Source of the DNA: Hepsetus odoe | Taxonomy: Eukaryota > Chordata > Actinopteri > Characiformes > Hepsetidae | Assembly (NCBI GenBank): GCA_017165825.1 | Contig: CM029366.1 | Location: forward strand, 34,051,465-34,115,464 | Length of the DNA stretch: 64,000 bases | Direction: 5' to 3' | Shown here: positions 11,590-23,017 of the stretch, in pieces | Position numbering within the stretch: position 1 is the stretch's first letter | How the letters are laid out: each line of letters starts with the position of its first letter | Made by a program: the position numbers and the translations under genes | The notes under the pieces: generated by a model | Told to the model about the DNA's origin: nothing | Seen by the model: only the letters and a program-made list of their open reading frames with translations | The model's database searches: none

Positions 11590-11700
11590 CACACTGCTTC
11601 TGAAACTGCTCAGGTACAGAGACTGGACTGAACATGAGAGACAACAACACTGTCCTTCAGGAAGATCTGGAGAACTGCTGAGGTGCAGAGACTGTTCCTC
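11590..11700 (-). repeat. 69-bp minisatellite, about 1.5 copies
   Basis: Contains ctgctcaggtacagagactg, gactgaacatgagagacaac and cttcaggaagatctggagaa, the reverse complement of the array at 48965-49400. Confidence 0.8.
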
Positions 11701-12019
11701 AACAAGACATGAAACATACAGTACATTTTGGCACTTTGGAGGAGAAATGTGGAGAAATTCAGGTGGCTTTACCTCGTAACTCCAGGTCTAAACTGAAGAA
11801 GCTAAATTTGGATCCAGACATGATGGACCTTGTCTTTGTACCTGCATGGAATTTGTTTACAGTTTCTGATCTGGTGTAAAATGTGTGTGAACACAAATAG
11901 AAACATCCACTTCCTGTTCGGTTCGATCCAAACTGCAAATATAAACGCGCCCCCAAAGTGCACCATTTTCTCAGTGGCCTCCCTGCAGCCTGTGGTCATA
12001 TTCCTGCATCATGATGTCA

Positions 12020-12020
<1 letters not shown>

Positions 12021-12072
<52 letters not shown>
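12021..12072 (+). repeat. (CA)26
   Basis: Pure CA tract, 75 bp before a CT tract. Confidence 0.98.
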
Positions 12073-12073
<1 letters not shown>

Positions 12074-12142
12074 CTGTGCATCCCAGCCAAGTGTCTTAAC
12101 TCAACAGCTTCTTTATTGACTTTGTACAGAAACTGGATAGTT

Positions 12143-12145
<3 letters not shown>

Positions 12146-12192
<47 letters not shown>
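12146..12192 (+). repeat. (CT)n
   Basis: Pure CT tract. Confidence 0.97.
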
Positions 12193-12194
<2 letters not shown>

Positions 12195-12520
12195 TTGTTT
12201 ATCTTTCTATCACCCCTCGTTCTTTCCCTTGAGGATGTCCCGTGTGTCTTGCGTAGTCGTTCAAAAATGTTAGAACATCTGGTGGTCAAGCCTTTAATGT
12301 CAATAACATATTTTATTTTGTTTTGTTTTTTTTGTGTGTGTTATTTATTTATTTGTTCATTTTTTTTTTCTCTCCCGAATGTGTGCGAAAGCCTCGGGCC
12401 GTCTGAGAAAATGAGATGGTTGAGAAAACACTAACATGTGAGTAAATAAACAGTGCAATGTGACGTGAGGGGCGGTTGGTGAAAATGGAATTTTAAAGAA
12501 TAAAAGCTGAAAAATAAGAT

Positions 12521-12880
12521 TTAAAGGGCCAGTAGCGTGGAAAACTCACATTTTCCTTCATTTTCAGTTTAAATACACTCCATAATGAGCTCTTCACACT
12601 GTATGTGAAGTTCTTCATCAACATGCACAGTATATGTGAGAATGAAGAGTGTTTCTGCCTTCAGAAAGGCTAATACAAGACAGCCAATCAGAACAGGGCT
12701 CATTAGCATATGAGTCTTAACCAGTAAACACCTCTAGTGGATAAAGGGATCATCATGTGTCTAAAGGTCTGAAGCCTGTTTTATTCAGAGGGATAAAGAG
12801 GGGCTGGATCACTGTTTTGACACAAAAAATAGAAAATCTATTCAAATAAAATAAGTACAAGTAAATTGTAGCAGATGGGT
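12521..12880. mobile_element. Non-autonomous repeat with CCAAT and near-octamer motifs
   Basis: Edges ttaaagggcc and gggtcctttaa form a short imperfect inverted pair. Inside is cagccaatcagaacagggct followed by cattagcatatg. Related pieces occur near 39727 and 52245. The family is probably a DNA-transposon derivative, but I cannot name it. Confidence 0.55.
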
Positions 12881-13559
12881 CCTTTAATCTTTGGCACCCG
12901 TATTATTTTATTGCCCCTTAATAAATGAGAAGAAGAGGAATAGTTGGACTTTTAGGCCAGAAGAATGAAACAGCACCACCATCAGGTGGTGAGAAAAATA
13001 AGAACAGTGTAAGTGGGGCTGATTTGTATCCAGCCCAAGCGGTTGGTTCACACCGCCTCCTGGACAATCTCTGTTAAATGCCAACTAATACCCCCCTACC
13101 TGCCCCCCATCCCTGCAACTGCCCTCACCAGACTAACACCCCTATCCATCAGCACTACAGTCTGATCTGATTGGTTTCTGTGTAAATGCAGACGTAACTC
13201 CTTTAATTTTGTTGAAACTGAGAGTCTGATACAATCAAACCTGTTCTTTTGGTTCCGTTACGGAGTACTGAGTGTTTTACAGTCAAATAGGGACAAAAAT
13301 ACAGCAGCGATCTGCAAAATCTGCAGAAATTGGAGGGAAATTGTGACACAAACAGCTTTTTCAGAATCAACGAGGCCCAACAAGCGTGTTGTGCAGGCTT
13401 GACGAGTTAATCCTCAAAACATTCAACATCAAGACTGGGTTCAGTTCAGATTTCTCTCCAGTGGTGGTGAACCGGACGTCCCAGCTGAAGCTCCCCGTGT
13501 CTCTGTGGGACGGTGATGATGGTAAAATAGTCCATCTGAACTAAATCTCTGTTCTTCGT

Positions 13560-13695
13560 GTCCCTCCACCATGAACGGGTTCAGTTTTAGTCCAGAATCT
13601 TCTCAGAACTAAAACACCATCTCAGACACCAGACAGCGTCTCCACCACCAGCTCAGGTCTGTGAGGGACGTTCAGACGTCCGGTTCCGTTCACAC
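13560..13695 (-). repeat. Dispersed repeat, minus copy of an inverted pair
   Basis: Reverse complement of 3814-3950: agcgtctccaccaccagctc, gtctgtgagggacgttcaga and cgtccggttccgttcaca. Separation from the other copy is about 9.6 kb. Confidence 0.75.
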
Positions 13696-13810
13696 ACACC
13701 GGGGGCGGTTCTGATTCACAGAGAACCCAATCAGAACCAATGTGTGGATATTGTTCTCCACTTTAGGTTACAGTAACTTCTACCATCATTTCATTTAAGA
13801 TTTAAGATCT

Positions 13811-13838
13811 CACACACACACACACACACACACACACT
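13811..13838 (+). repeat. (CA)14
   Basis: Pure CA tract. Confidence 0.97.
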
Positions 13839-13944
13839 TTTACAGAGACAAAGCTGAACAAACGGTACACCAGAGAGGCCGTGCAGCGCCGACAGTGCCG
13901 TTTCAGCCCGTTTTTGTGACTGTTTGTTTAATTGTGGGATTCTT

Positions 13945-13946
<2 letters not shown>

Positions 13947-13977
<31 letters not shown>
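13947..13977 (+). repeat. (TG)n
   Basis: Pure TG tract about 110 bp after a CA tract, able to form a hairpin with it. Confidence 0.97.
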
Positions 13978-13978
<1 letters not shown>

Positions 13979-14600
13979 CCGGTGGAAAGAATGAAGCCGG
14001 TTATTTACTCAGATGTTGCTCTGGTGTAGGTGTGAATCCACCCCAGACGCTCTGTGGGAACGCGCCGTTCACTTTTCTTGGTATCAGTGGCGCTTTTTTC
14101 CTCGACCAGAAGGTCTTTTTTTCTCTCTCTCTTTCCCAGCACCGCCGCTGCCTTTTGTTTGTACTGGATGGCAAGTTTGATTATTTATTGTTGGAGGAGT
14201 GGTGGAGGAGGTGGAGGGGGAGGAGTGGAGGGGTGTAGGGGAGTAGCCAGGGCAATAAACATGTGACTGCTCTGTGTTTTGTTTTCCACGCAGAAGGCCG
14301 TGTCCTTTAACAGATCTCTGCAGCGCCAATAAACCTCTTATTTGTTTTATGGAGGAAGAGAAAGAGGCCGAGAGACACTCGGGGATGGAGAGGGATTGAA
14401 CAGCAGCGAACGGCCATCGCGTGTGTGTGTGTTTTCGGCCTGTTCACTTGAAGTGTATGAGCAGAGAACTTTATTCTCCCAGCTGATCGGATGTTTTGTT
14501 GGCTTTGAGGGGAAATTGCCATTTTTTGGGGTCATCTTGAGTGTCAACGTCCAGAAAACAGAAACCACTTATTTTTCTCACCTCTCTTTTTCTGTTTCAG

Positions 14601-14705
14601 GCTCTGCAAGTTGCAAGGCAGATTCTTCTCCAGCAGCAGCAGCAGCAGCAGAGCAGAGCCCTCAAGTCCCCAAAAAGCAATGAGAAGACGGTCACTGGAC
14701 TCCAG
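14601..14705 (+). CDS. foxp1: foxp1 coding exon A: start of Q-rich region
   Basis: FOXP1 is a nuclear forkhead transcriptional repressor; this exon encodes the beginning of its glutamine-rich region. The 35 codons read ALQVARQILLQ, then a run of glutamines, then SRALKSPKSNEKTVTGLQ, which matches the FOXP-family segment ALQVARQ-LL-QQQ...LKSPK. The exon follows a good acceptor (tctgtttcag) and ends CTCCAG before gtatga. It is phase 0 at both ends, as expected for this family exon. The polyglutamine run is encoded by seven uninterrupted CAG codons (14631-14651). The preceding exon, which should carry the initiator Met and the conserved MMQES-type start, was not found upstream and probably lies outside the window. 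FOXP2 and FOXP4 share similar sequence here, so the paralogue call rests on the later exons. Confidence 0.93.
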
Positions 14706-14782
14706 GTATGAAGCTCTCCAGGCAGAGCGCGGCTTTATTTCACTGCAACAGTGCACGAAACGAAGGCAGATGCAGGTGATGT

Positions 14783-14837
14783 GCATCTCCGTGGAGGCTC
14801 TAGAGTGTGTGTGTGTGTGCATCTCCGTGGAGGCTCT

Positions 14838-14879
<42 letters not shown>
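14783..14879 (+). repeat. 36-bp tandem duplication plus TG repeat
   Basis: gcatctccgtggaggctcta followed by gagtgtgtgtgtgtgt occurs twice, 36 bp apart (14783, 14819), then a long TG tract. It sits about 80 bp after exon A's donor. Confidence 0.9.
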
Positions 14880-14882
<3 letters not shown>

Positions 14883-15567
14883 ATGTACGTGTGCGTGCGC
14901 TATAGGGTGGCACAGCTTGTACCAGCCGTTGCTAGATAAACAGGAAATTAAGCTTGGCGGCCCGGCACTGTTGACTTTGCATTACTACACACTCAGCCCT
15001 AATGGAACTGTGTCACGATCACACACACAGATCAGCAGCTCTTCACATCCACCTCAAATAAACTCAGAGTCTCAGACACTCAGCCTGTCCAGAATTTGGG
15101 GAAAATGTCTTTGTGCTTTTTTAAATCTACCATTTTCCATCCTGGCTTTTTTACACTGAAAAGTCCAAATCAAATGAATGGCAATTTAATCAACATCCCT
15201 CAGGATCAATAAAGTTTTTCTGATTCTGAATGCGGCCAAAGGTAATGGGACGTACAGAGGATGGAGGTTGGATCCTGGCGTGGACGAACACAAGTGACTG
15301 AAACAGGTTCGGGTATTACTGAAGAAGCGAAGGAGAAGAAAAACACTGCTGAAGAAGTAAACCAAAACTGTGAAGATAAATATAAATAGAGATGAAATGG
15401 GGAATCTTTTAGAGTGGAAGAAATGGAAAAAGCTGCGTTAAATAACTATTCTGTTCAACATGGCTGAAGCTGGGTGTCGCTCGTTAATGAATTTTTTTTG
15501 CATTTATTTAAAATATAAACAGTTCAAAGTAAATTACAGTCCAGACAAAAATTTAAACAAGCTCTAA

Positions 15568-15755
15568 ATGAATAATAATAATAATAATAATTTATTGTTA
15601 TTGGTTTTATTAGCATTATTAATTATTATTGTTGTTATTATTAAATGTATTATTAAATGTATTGTTATTGTTATTATTAGTATTATTCTTATTATTGTTA
15701 TTATCAAATGTGTTATTGTATTATTATTATTATTATTATTATTATTACTAGCTAA
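15568..15755 (+). repeat. (ATT)n-rich simple sequence
   Basis: Repeated aataat then ttattattatt words over about 190 bp; non-coding. Confidence 0.9.
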
Positions 15756-15950
15756 TAAAGTTTCCTGCTAAAAATATACTTATGTTGCTTCTCCTACACT
15801 GGAGAACTGAAAGAAGTAGAAGAATAAGATAAATGTATTGTGGCTTGAAGACTGGGGAAATTAGACTGGACCCTGTCATCCAATCAGAATGTCCCTCCGT
15901 TCTTCTCCTATCAGAGAGTCCCGGTATCGTTTTGATTTATGCGCACAGAG

Positions 15951-16110
15951 TGGGGCAGCGGTGGCCTACTGTTTAGAGTCTGTGCTCCAGGATAGGAAGG
16001 TCGAGGGTTTGAATCCCAGACCAGTAGGTTGCCCGGAAGTTTCCTTGAGCAAGGTACCGTCCCCATCACTGCTAGATCAGTTGAGGGTCACAGTTCAGGT
16101 GTGGAGGAGG
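15951..16110 (+). mobile_element. SINE-A copy (5' part)
   Basis: Head gcagcggtggcctac, B-box-like gggtttgaatcccagacc, then gagcaaggtaccgtccccat, the family's diagnostic block. Confidence 0.8.
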
Positions 16111-16636
16111 CTTTAGGCTTGAGCTTCATCTCTTATTTACAAATATCGTCCATTTGGACCATCCGTTTCTCGTCCCCCCCTTCATCGATGGTCAGGACCT
16201 CCACAGTACCACCAGCTGGATCATTCTCAGCAGTGGTCATCCCAGCCCACGTCGCCCCCTGCACGTCCTCTGGTGTACTGCAGTCTGTCAGAATGACTGC
16301 ACTGAGATTTTGGAGCTCAGTAACAGCTAATCGGTCGCCACCCTGTTAGATAGCACACCAGAGTGGTTAAGTGGGTGAGAGGGTTTTTATCTCTTCCCTT
16401 CATATCTGATGGCCACTTCAGATCTCTCGTTCCTTCCTTCGCAGTGCTCTTTCCTGCATTAGCCACAGGGGGCGCTAGAGAGACGCTGTTGGTACCTGCT
16501 CTTCTCTCAAGGCCTCTGTTTGCACAGCTTTTGTCATGCAAAGCAAATCCGGCCCTCTTTATTTCCCCATCCGCTATCCTTTTAAAACAAGACCAGCTCA
16601 CCATGTCTGATGCAATATTTACACTCATTTCACATC

Positions 16637-16640
<4 letters not shown>

Positions 16641-16675
<35 letters not shown>
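16641..16675 (+). repeat. (CT)n
   Basis: Pure CT tract. Confidence 0.96.
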
Positions 16676-16677
<2 letters not shown>

Positions 16678-17036
16678 TCTTTCCTGTTCTCTCTCTTTCT
16701 GTCAGATCTTTATCTGTGTTTGAACAAAGAGGGCGTTGTTTGTTTCACAGCAAAATTGCAAACGACTCTGGGGCACATTCGGTAATTAATACCCCGCTCT
16801 TCTGCACGAGTTGCATCCATAGAGCGCATCTAATAACGTCTCCAAAGGGCCGAGGTTTTTTAATGAGCGGCGTCTGATGGACCGTTGCCGTGAAGACGAA
16901 AGTCTCCCGAGGATGAAATATGGAAACGTTGACCTTTTCGTAGTGTGAGTTTTTGTCAGGACAGGTTGCAGGGTGGTTCCTCTCAGGGGTAAACCTTCAT
17001 ACCTTTATTTAGGGGACAAAATCTGCTGCAGGGAGG

Positions 17037-17204
17037 TGCTGGTGGTCTAGTGGTGGATACTCATCTACGGTCCAAGAGGTGGCAGGTTTGAATCCCACCT
17101 CCAGCACTACCATCATTAGGTTCCTGAGCAAAACCCTGAACCCCGAGTTGCTCCGGGGGGGGACTGTCCCTGTAAAAGCGTCAGCTAAATGGCGTTAATG
17201 TAAA
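17037..17204 (+). mobile_element. SINE-B copy
   Basis: The head ggtggtctagtggtggatac, a B-box-like ggtttgaatcccacc, and a degenerate tail gcgtcagctaaatggcg are present. Confidence 0.8.
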
Positions 17205-17214
17205 TGTGTGTGTC

Positions 17215-17515
17215 CAAAACGTCCAACCTGAGCTGTCCCACCAATAAATTCCTTCCTAATCCTGTCCGTTTCCGTCCCTCCCGACACAAATATCAGCACC
17301 TTTAACGCTGACACCTCCAGCTCCACCACTTTCATCACCGTCTCCAACCTGTATAACATAGCTGGTCTCACTACCGTCCTGTAAACTTTCCCTTTCACTC
17401 TTGCTGGTCCCCGTCTGTCACTCTTCTCCACCCGTTCCATCCTGCCTGCACTCTCTTCTTCTCGTCTCTTCCACACTCGCCGTTACTCTGAACTGTTGAT
17501 CCCAAGTATTTAAAC
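17215..17515 (-). mobile_element. LINE C-terminal fragment (unamplified)
   Basis: The minus strand encodes RVKGKVYRTVVRPAMLYRLE, then VELEVSALKVLIFVSGGTE, with one copy of the 12-residue unit that is amplified elsewhere. It is a useful reference for the ancestral single-copy state. Confidence 0.8.
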
Positions 17516-19086
17516 TCGTCCTCTAACGAATGATTGATTGTTCATAAAATGATCAGCGGTTCCTTTTTCATGAAGCCGGTATTCCGAGACGGTATTCCGA
17601 ATGTTGATTCCTGACCCTCGAGGAGATCAAACGGAGGTGAAGGCCACAGCTCGGTGTCCAGGCCAAAGCCTACGTTTAAGATTCAAATTTATTAATGTAT
17701 ACAAAGAACCTGGCCAACCTGTCACTCAGGCCAGTGCAAAGAAAGGTGTGTGTTTTTATCCCCCTCTCTTTTTCTTTCATCCACTGGCAATTCTTCGTAG
17801 TTGCTAAGCACCCGGTAAACGGTGTGATCTGTAATGCGATCTCTCTGCAGTCGTTGCGCCTCGTTACGGCGCCCAGAGTAACAGCCGAGTGTTTGTCTCC
17901 CTTCCGTCCCGCCTTAATTGGGTTTGTTGTTGCCCGTGCCGGCGGTTCGGCGTGTTTTGTGCATCCGCATTGTTTATGTGCTCTCCAGATAATACGCCAG
18001 CCACTTAATTAAGACTGTAAAGTGGAGCTGTTTAATGAAACAGTGGAACATAATTATCCATATAATGAGCACTTTGTGGAGAAAAAACACTCAGCTTGGA
18101 TAAAAATAAATAAAATCCGGGCTTCTGTGCTGAACGGCCGGGTTCCGTAATGCAGTCGGGACGGCGCCGTAATGAGGAGGGTTTGTGCCGAGTCTCTTAC
18201 ATCACTGGATGATCGGCGGCATGTTTTACAAGGACAGGTTGAACCACATTAAAGGACTCCTGTGCGTTAACACGAGCTGAGGCAGCACTGACGGATATCA
18301 AACTATCAGCATCAGACAGATGTTTGGGTTTACAGATGTTACAGACAGTGGATCCGGAAGAGCAGAATGTTTGCGATGAATTAAATAAAATTTTAAATTT
18401 AAATGTAAATTTGTAGAAATGAGATTTATGGCTCTCCATCTGAGCCCCTTGAGCTCTGAATAAGAGCACCTGATAAACACTTGAAATGAAAATGTCTTCA
18501 TTCTTGCATTTCCAGGTTTTTTGTTTATCAGATTCAGCAGATATCTACACGAAAGGATCAGATTTCTGCAGCAGCCTAAAAGTCACACATCGTCGTATCC
18601 CTCTTCCACATTTCTTTAGCTCAGGCTTTGCAGTCGAGCGAGAAAGTTTGGTTAAATTGATCATTTTGTCGATTTTCTGTGAAGCATGATCACCGTTTAA
18701 TGTATTTAGGGTTAAAAAAAGCCCTAAAAGTGTTGAGAAGAAGTCTGTTTTATGTTTTTACATTCATATATATATTTTACATCAGTCAAGTCTTCTTCAA
18801 ATTTGAAGGATGTGAATGTGCTAAATGTGGAGTAACTGTAAAGACGTGCTCAAAAAAGTGCAATTTTACGCAAAAGTCATCTGATTTTTTGTTCATGAAT
18901 TGAGAAAGTGTAAACAATAGAAGCGATATCTGTTCTGCATCATCCAATGTTGTGGTGCAGAATCAGCACATTCTGAAATTCTGGAAAAAAAAAAAACAAA
19001 CAAAAAAAAACCCTAAAAACGACACACTGATGAAAACACGGTCCAAACATCCCGCGTCTGAGTCGGGACGAGCGAAGGTAAGACTC

Positions 19087-19272
19087 TAGCGGTGGCCTAG
19101 TGTTTAGGGAGTCGCCCCAGATTGACCTGAGGTACCCTTGAGCAAGGTACCGTCCCCGTCACTGCTCCCTGGGCACTTTCAATAGCTGCCCCCTGCTGCA
19201 CATGTGTGTGTGGGTGAAATGCAGAGGGTGAATTTCGGTGTGCTGTGCTGCGTGTCACAATGACGAGTGTAG
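19087..19272 (+). mobile_element. SINE-A copy, B-box region deleted
   Basis: Starts gcggtggcctagtgtttagg, then jumps to gagcaaggtaccgtccccgt, and ends with a CACAATGACGAG-type 3' portion. Confidence 0.8.
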
Positions 19273-19539
19273 GGTTAAAGGGTTAGGGTAGGGTAAGGGT
19301 TAAAATGAGAGAACACATTACTAACAGCTCAAAGAGATTTTAGATTACATTCGAATTTTCTTTTAAATGCCGTTTCCTGTTCATTTCTCGAAGAGTTTCA
19401 GAGTCGGACGGGGTTGTGCTCCTGTGATGAGGTGACATATAATGAAATTTTTTTGTTGGTTTATTGTCTGCTTTGCTTTTGCTGAAGCTGAAAATCTGCT
19501 GCTGCTGCACCGTCAGGCAGGACGTCCCCGACTGGACAG

Positions 19540-19606
19540 AAAATTACAGGCAAAATGACACGTGTAATTAAAAGGAATCCACGCCACTTTACCTCCACAC
19601 CTACAG

Positions 19607-19658
<52 letters not shown>

Positions 19659-19880
19659 GCAACTCCCTCCTCGCTAATTACGGGTATCACCGAAATGCTA
19701 GGGTTTGAGTCATTAGTTCCATGTGCATTTAATTAGAGGCAGTCTGAAATTGGATTTAACTTATTACTTTTTCATGGATCACTTTCTTGTCATCACTTCA
19801 AATTGGATTGCAGCCCCAGGTAACTAATTATGCCCACCGCAGGATCAGGAGTGGAGAAATAGGTAATTAGAAACAACACT
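19540..19880. promoter_or_regulatory. Candidate conserved non-coding element
   Basis: Repeat-free apart from an internal GA tract. It has dense TAATTA-type cores (gtaattaaaag, gctaattacggg, atttaattagag, aactaattatgc, ggtaattagaaa), typical of developmental enhancers. Conservation cannot be tested here. Confidence 0.35.
19609..19652 (+). repeat. (GA)n
   Basis: Pure GA tract inside a TAATTA-rich unique stretch (19540-19880). Confidence 0.97.
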
Positions 19881-20986
19881 TGCAGACCCTCGTTGATAGT
19901 CCACCCTCTCCTTGGAACGAAGGGAGAAAAGGAGGGGCAGAAGGAGAAGAGAGGCTCGTTTGTTTTTTTTTGGGGGGGGGAGAAAAAGCCATACGCTTAA
20001 CTACCCTGCGCCACACGGGAGCTTGGGAAATCGGTGGTCACCTGAAGAGGAGGTGCCGCTGCGCTGACGAACCGCCCCTCGTCTGGAAGTCGTCGTCGTC
20101 GTCTTTCTCACGTGTATTTATTTATTTGTAGCCGGAGCAGCTCGGGAATGTCCTCCCTGATCACTGAAAGGGAGGAAACCGGGGTGAACCCACACCAGCC
20201 GGATTGTTTGCCGATCGTGTGCCTTTAAACGAGGCGGGACTTGTTTTGCGGTTGCCGCTGACAACCATCTGTTTGACTAAATGCGTAAACAGTGAACGTA
20301 TTTAATTTATTGTTGTTGTTTTTTGGTAATGTAGCCGCTCTGCAGGGGCGGATCCCACCAGCCTCAAACCTTTCCAGGCCTTGTGTTTGGCCTGAGAGCA
20401 GGCAGCCAAAGTGAACATGTGTAGTTAAGCCGAGGCTAAAAACGGAACCGGTTTGTTGCTTTAGTCACAGCGGACGCCATCGCCCGCTTTATTTTGGGCG
20501 CGGGCGAGTAGGTGTCTTCCAAAAACATCTGGAGGGAGCTTTTTCGTTTTCACATCAATGAAAATGTAAACGATTGTTGTGCATCGGGCGTATTCTTAGC
20601 TCCGTCTCCAGGATGCCGGTCGTACCTAAAGGCCGAGGAAGCTTCTTTTTGTTTTGCTTTGTTGTTTTTTTTCCCCAGAGAGCAAGGCTGTGATTGGTGG
20701 GGAATGACCGTCTCGCATTCGGCTGGAAACCGTCGCTGGCGCTGTTCTGATGACGTTGCTAGACTGTTGTTTTTCAGTGAAAAGGACAGCAAACAGGCTC
20801 ATTTGCTAATGTACGGGTTTATTCCGCTGAAAGAGCATCACTCGTTCCTTTTTTTCCTTTTCCTGCCGCTCGCAGGTGCTCGCCTCGTCTCGCATGACCA
20901 TTAGAGTGACCGGGAGGGCAAGTGGGGTCAAATGATAATGTCCTTTCATGAAGATGAAAGCCCAGTAAATTTACCACCAACCCCCT

Positions 20987-20988
<2 letters not shown>

Positions 20989-21027
<39 letters not shown>
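20989..21027 (+). repeat. (CA)n
   Basis: Pure CA tract. Confidence 0.97.
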
Positions 21028-21029
<2 letters not shown>

Positions 21030-21504
21030 GTCTCTGCTTCATAGAGTGCTGCATGACATGATGCAGAGGCCTGTCTCTCCTCTCCTTTTTATCCTTTCTG
21101 TTTTCTTTTTTTTCTGTGTCTCTGCTCTTTCTCGTGGAGACCCGTGGTGTTGTCCTGACACATGTACACCACAGCGCTGCAATCTGTAACTCATTAGCCG
21201 TGCGGTGTGCTGGGGTTCGCTGGAGCCCGGCCAGCGCTTCCAGACGTGCAGCCCAGCCGAGAAGAACCCGACCGGACCGCCTCCCCCTGCCCGGCTCAGG
21301 AGGACAGAGTCCGAACCGTGAGGCGATGGGAGCCCAGGGCACGGGACACACCGAGCCTTAGCATGATGCATCGCTGGCACTACTTTGTGCTCTTTTGGTT
21401 GAGCGAGGGAGAGAGAGAAAGAGGAGAAAAAACGAAAGCAAGCAGCCCCGTAGAAAGGACAGGAATAAGACTTTTACTAACACTGCAGAGTGGAATTCAT
21501 GAGA

Positions 21505-21700
21505 CTACATGAGCCCCTTATGACTGTTGACATTAGCCTACGTAGAGGTTTATAAAGGTTTGTGGGGTGGAGTTCTCCTTAAGGCTCTTATGACTGTTGA
21601 CCTACATACACCGTTCTGAAGGTGTGGGGTGATTGTAGGGTAGTGCTTAAAATCTCTGCTTAAGCCTCTTATAACAGCTGACATTGACCTAGACAGACGC
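21505..21700 (+). repeat. Imperfect tandem repeat around ctcttatgactgttgac
   Basis: The block cccttatgactgttgacatt recurs as gctcttatgactgttgacct and cctcttataacagctgacat with unequal spacing of about 70-80 bp. Function unknown. Confidence 0.6.
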
Positions 21701-22139
21701 TTAGCGTTGAGTCTGTCCGCCGTCACGGCGCTTTCTTGACCTTTATGACTGTAAATAAACGTTAATGTCTTTCATAGAAGAAAAGTAGCTTTTATAGGCA
21801 TTTCGACATGAAACGACGTAACCTGACGTAACCGTATCCTTATGAACGCTCCACAATAAAGTCGGCACCGTTTTCAACACCGGTGCAGCTTTTTGTTTTC
21901 AACCTTTGAACCTTCCATCACTTTCACACACAGCGTAAAGGTGACCAGCTGCATTCTGGGTGTTTTCTTCTGGAAAAGCTCGTGTATGTTTCGTGTTGAG
22001 AGCTAACAGATGTCGAGGTGTGTTTTTGAGTGTTTGGATGATGTTGCGGCACCGAGGACACACACACCACACACACCACAGGGGCTGAAGGGGTGGGACT
22101 CTCATGTGAGTTTGTTTGGGGACCAGTAGGCAATGCCTT

Positions 22140-22140
<1 letters not shown>

Positions 22141-22202
<62 letters not shown>
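22141..22202 (+). repeat. (TG)31
   Basis: Pure TG tract. Confidence 0.98.
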
Positions 22203-22204
<2 letters not shown>

Positions 22205-22472
22205 ATCTTGACTCCCTCGTTGTGACTGCGGTGCGTGCCAGCCTTGATCCCCAACGCCTTCAGACCCCTCCATCTGTGGCTGTCAGCCAGGCCGATCCTG
22301 CGGCCCGTCTTGCTGTAGAAACGCATTATGGCGAGTGCGGGACGCGCAGCGGGAACGGGTTCGGATGGACGAAGTCACGTCGCGTTTCTCCAGACCTGCG
22401 TCCGGACGGGCCCCCTAAAGTGCCATTTTCAAGACCTTTTCTCTTCAGCCTCCCCCTCCAGGCCCAACCCCT

Positions 22473-22473
<1 letters not shown>

Positions 22474-22533
<60 letters not shown>
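22474..22533 (+). repeat. (CT)n(CA)n compound
   Basis: CT run passing directly into CA; complementary to the TG tracts at 22141 and 22673. Confidence 0.97.
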
Positions 22534-22536
<3 letters not shown>

Positions 22537-22669
22537 CTCTCTTCCCTCCAGTCACTCTGTCTTCCCGTCATCTTTCCCGCGCAGAGGCTGGCCGCGTGAT
22601 TCATCCACGCTTTGGGGGCGGCTTATGGATAGATGTACACAGCTGTTTGTCAGGGTTGTGTGTTTAGGG

Positions 22670-22672
<3 letters not shown>

Positions 22673-22712
<40 letters not shown>
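22673..22712 (+). repeat. (TG)n
   Basis: Pure TG tract. Confidence 0.97.
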
Positions 22713-22713
<1 letters not shown>

Positions 22714-22868
22714 GTCTGCTTATTGTAATGTAGCTGAGAAACTTTGACTGCTGTGACTGGAGGAGGACGCCCGGAGAGAACGAGTGCAGCCTTTTTGTAG
22801 ACTTTCTCCGACGTGATCCTGAACCTACACACCACGTTACGTCTCGCCCGACCGAGAAATCGTCTGTC

Positions 22869-22905
<37 letters not shown>

Positions 22906-22975
22906 CTCCATTTCCACGTCATCCTCTCTTCTTTTCTCTCCATCGGTCTCTTCAGGTTGTCAGTGACAAAATCGA

Positions 22976-22978
<3 letters not shown>

Positions 22979-23017
<39 letters not shown>
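22979..23017 (+). repeat. (TG)n
   Basis: Pure TG tract; a CT run lies at 22872-22899. Confidence 0.97.

Larger units (their letters stand above)
1..14600 (+). other. 5' intron/upstream region of foxp1, repeat-rich, no supported exon
   Basis: No sequence resembling the FOXP1 initiator exon or another conserved gene was seen on either strand. It holds LINE fragments (0.6-1.6, 3.9-4.8, 9.2-10.0 kb), SINEs, 61-bp and 36-bp minisatellites, a foldback element and microsatellites, listed separately. Stretches around 1.85-2.2, 3.15-3.65, 7.1-7.6 and 12.9-13.5 kb show no recognisable repeat; some may be conserved regulatory DNA. Confidence 0.6.

Noticed and set aside
1..14600. Initiator exon of foxp1 (MMQES-type start)
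   Set aside because: Searched by eye in all frames and not found; it is probably upstream of the window.
20091..20110. gtcgtcgtcgtc trinucleotide run as coding Ser/Val repeat
   Set aside because: Short, isolated and without any exon context.
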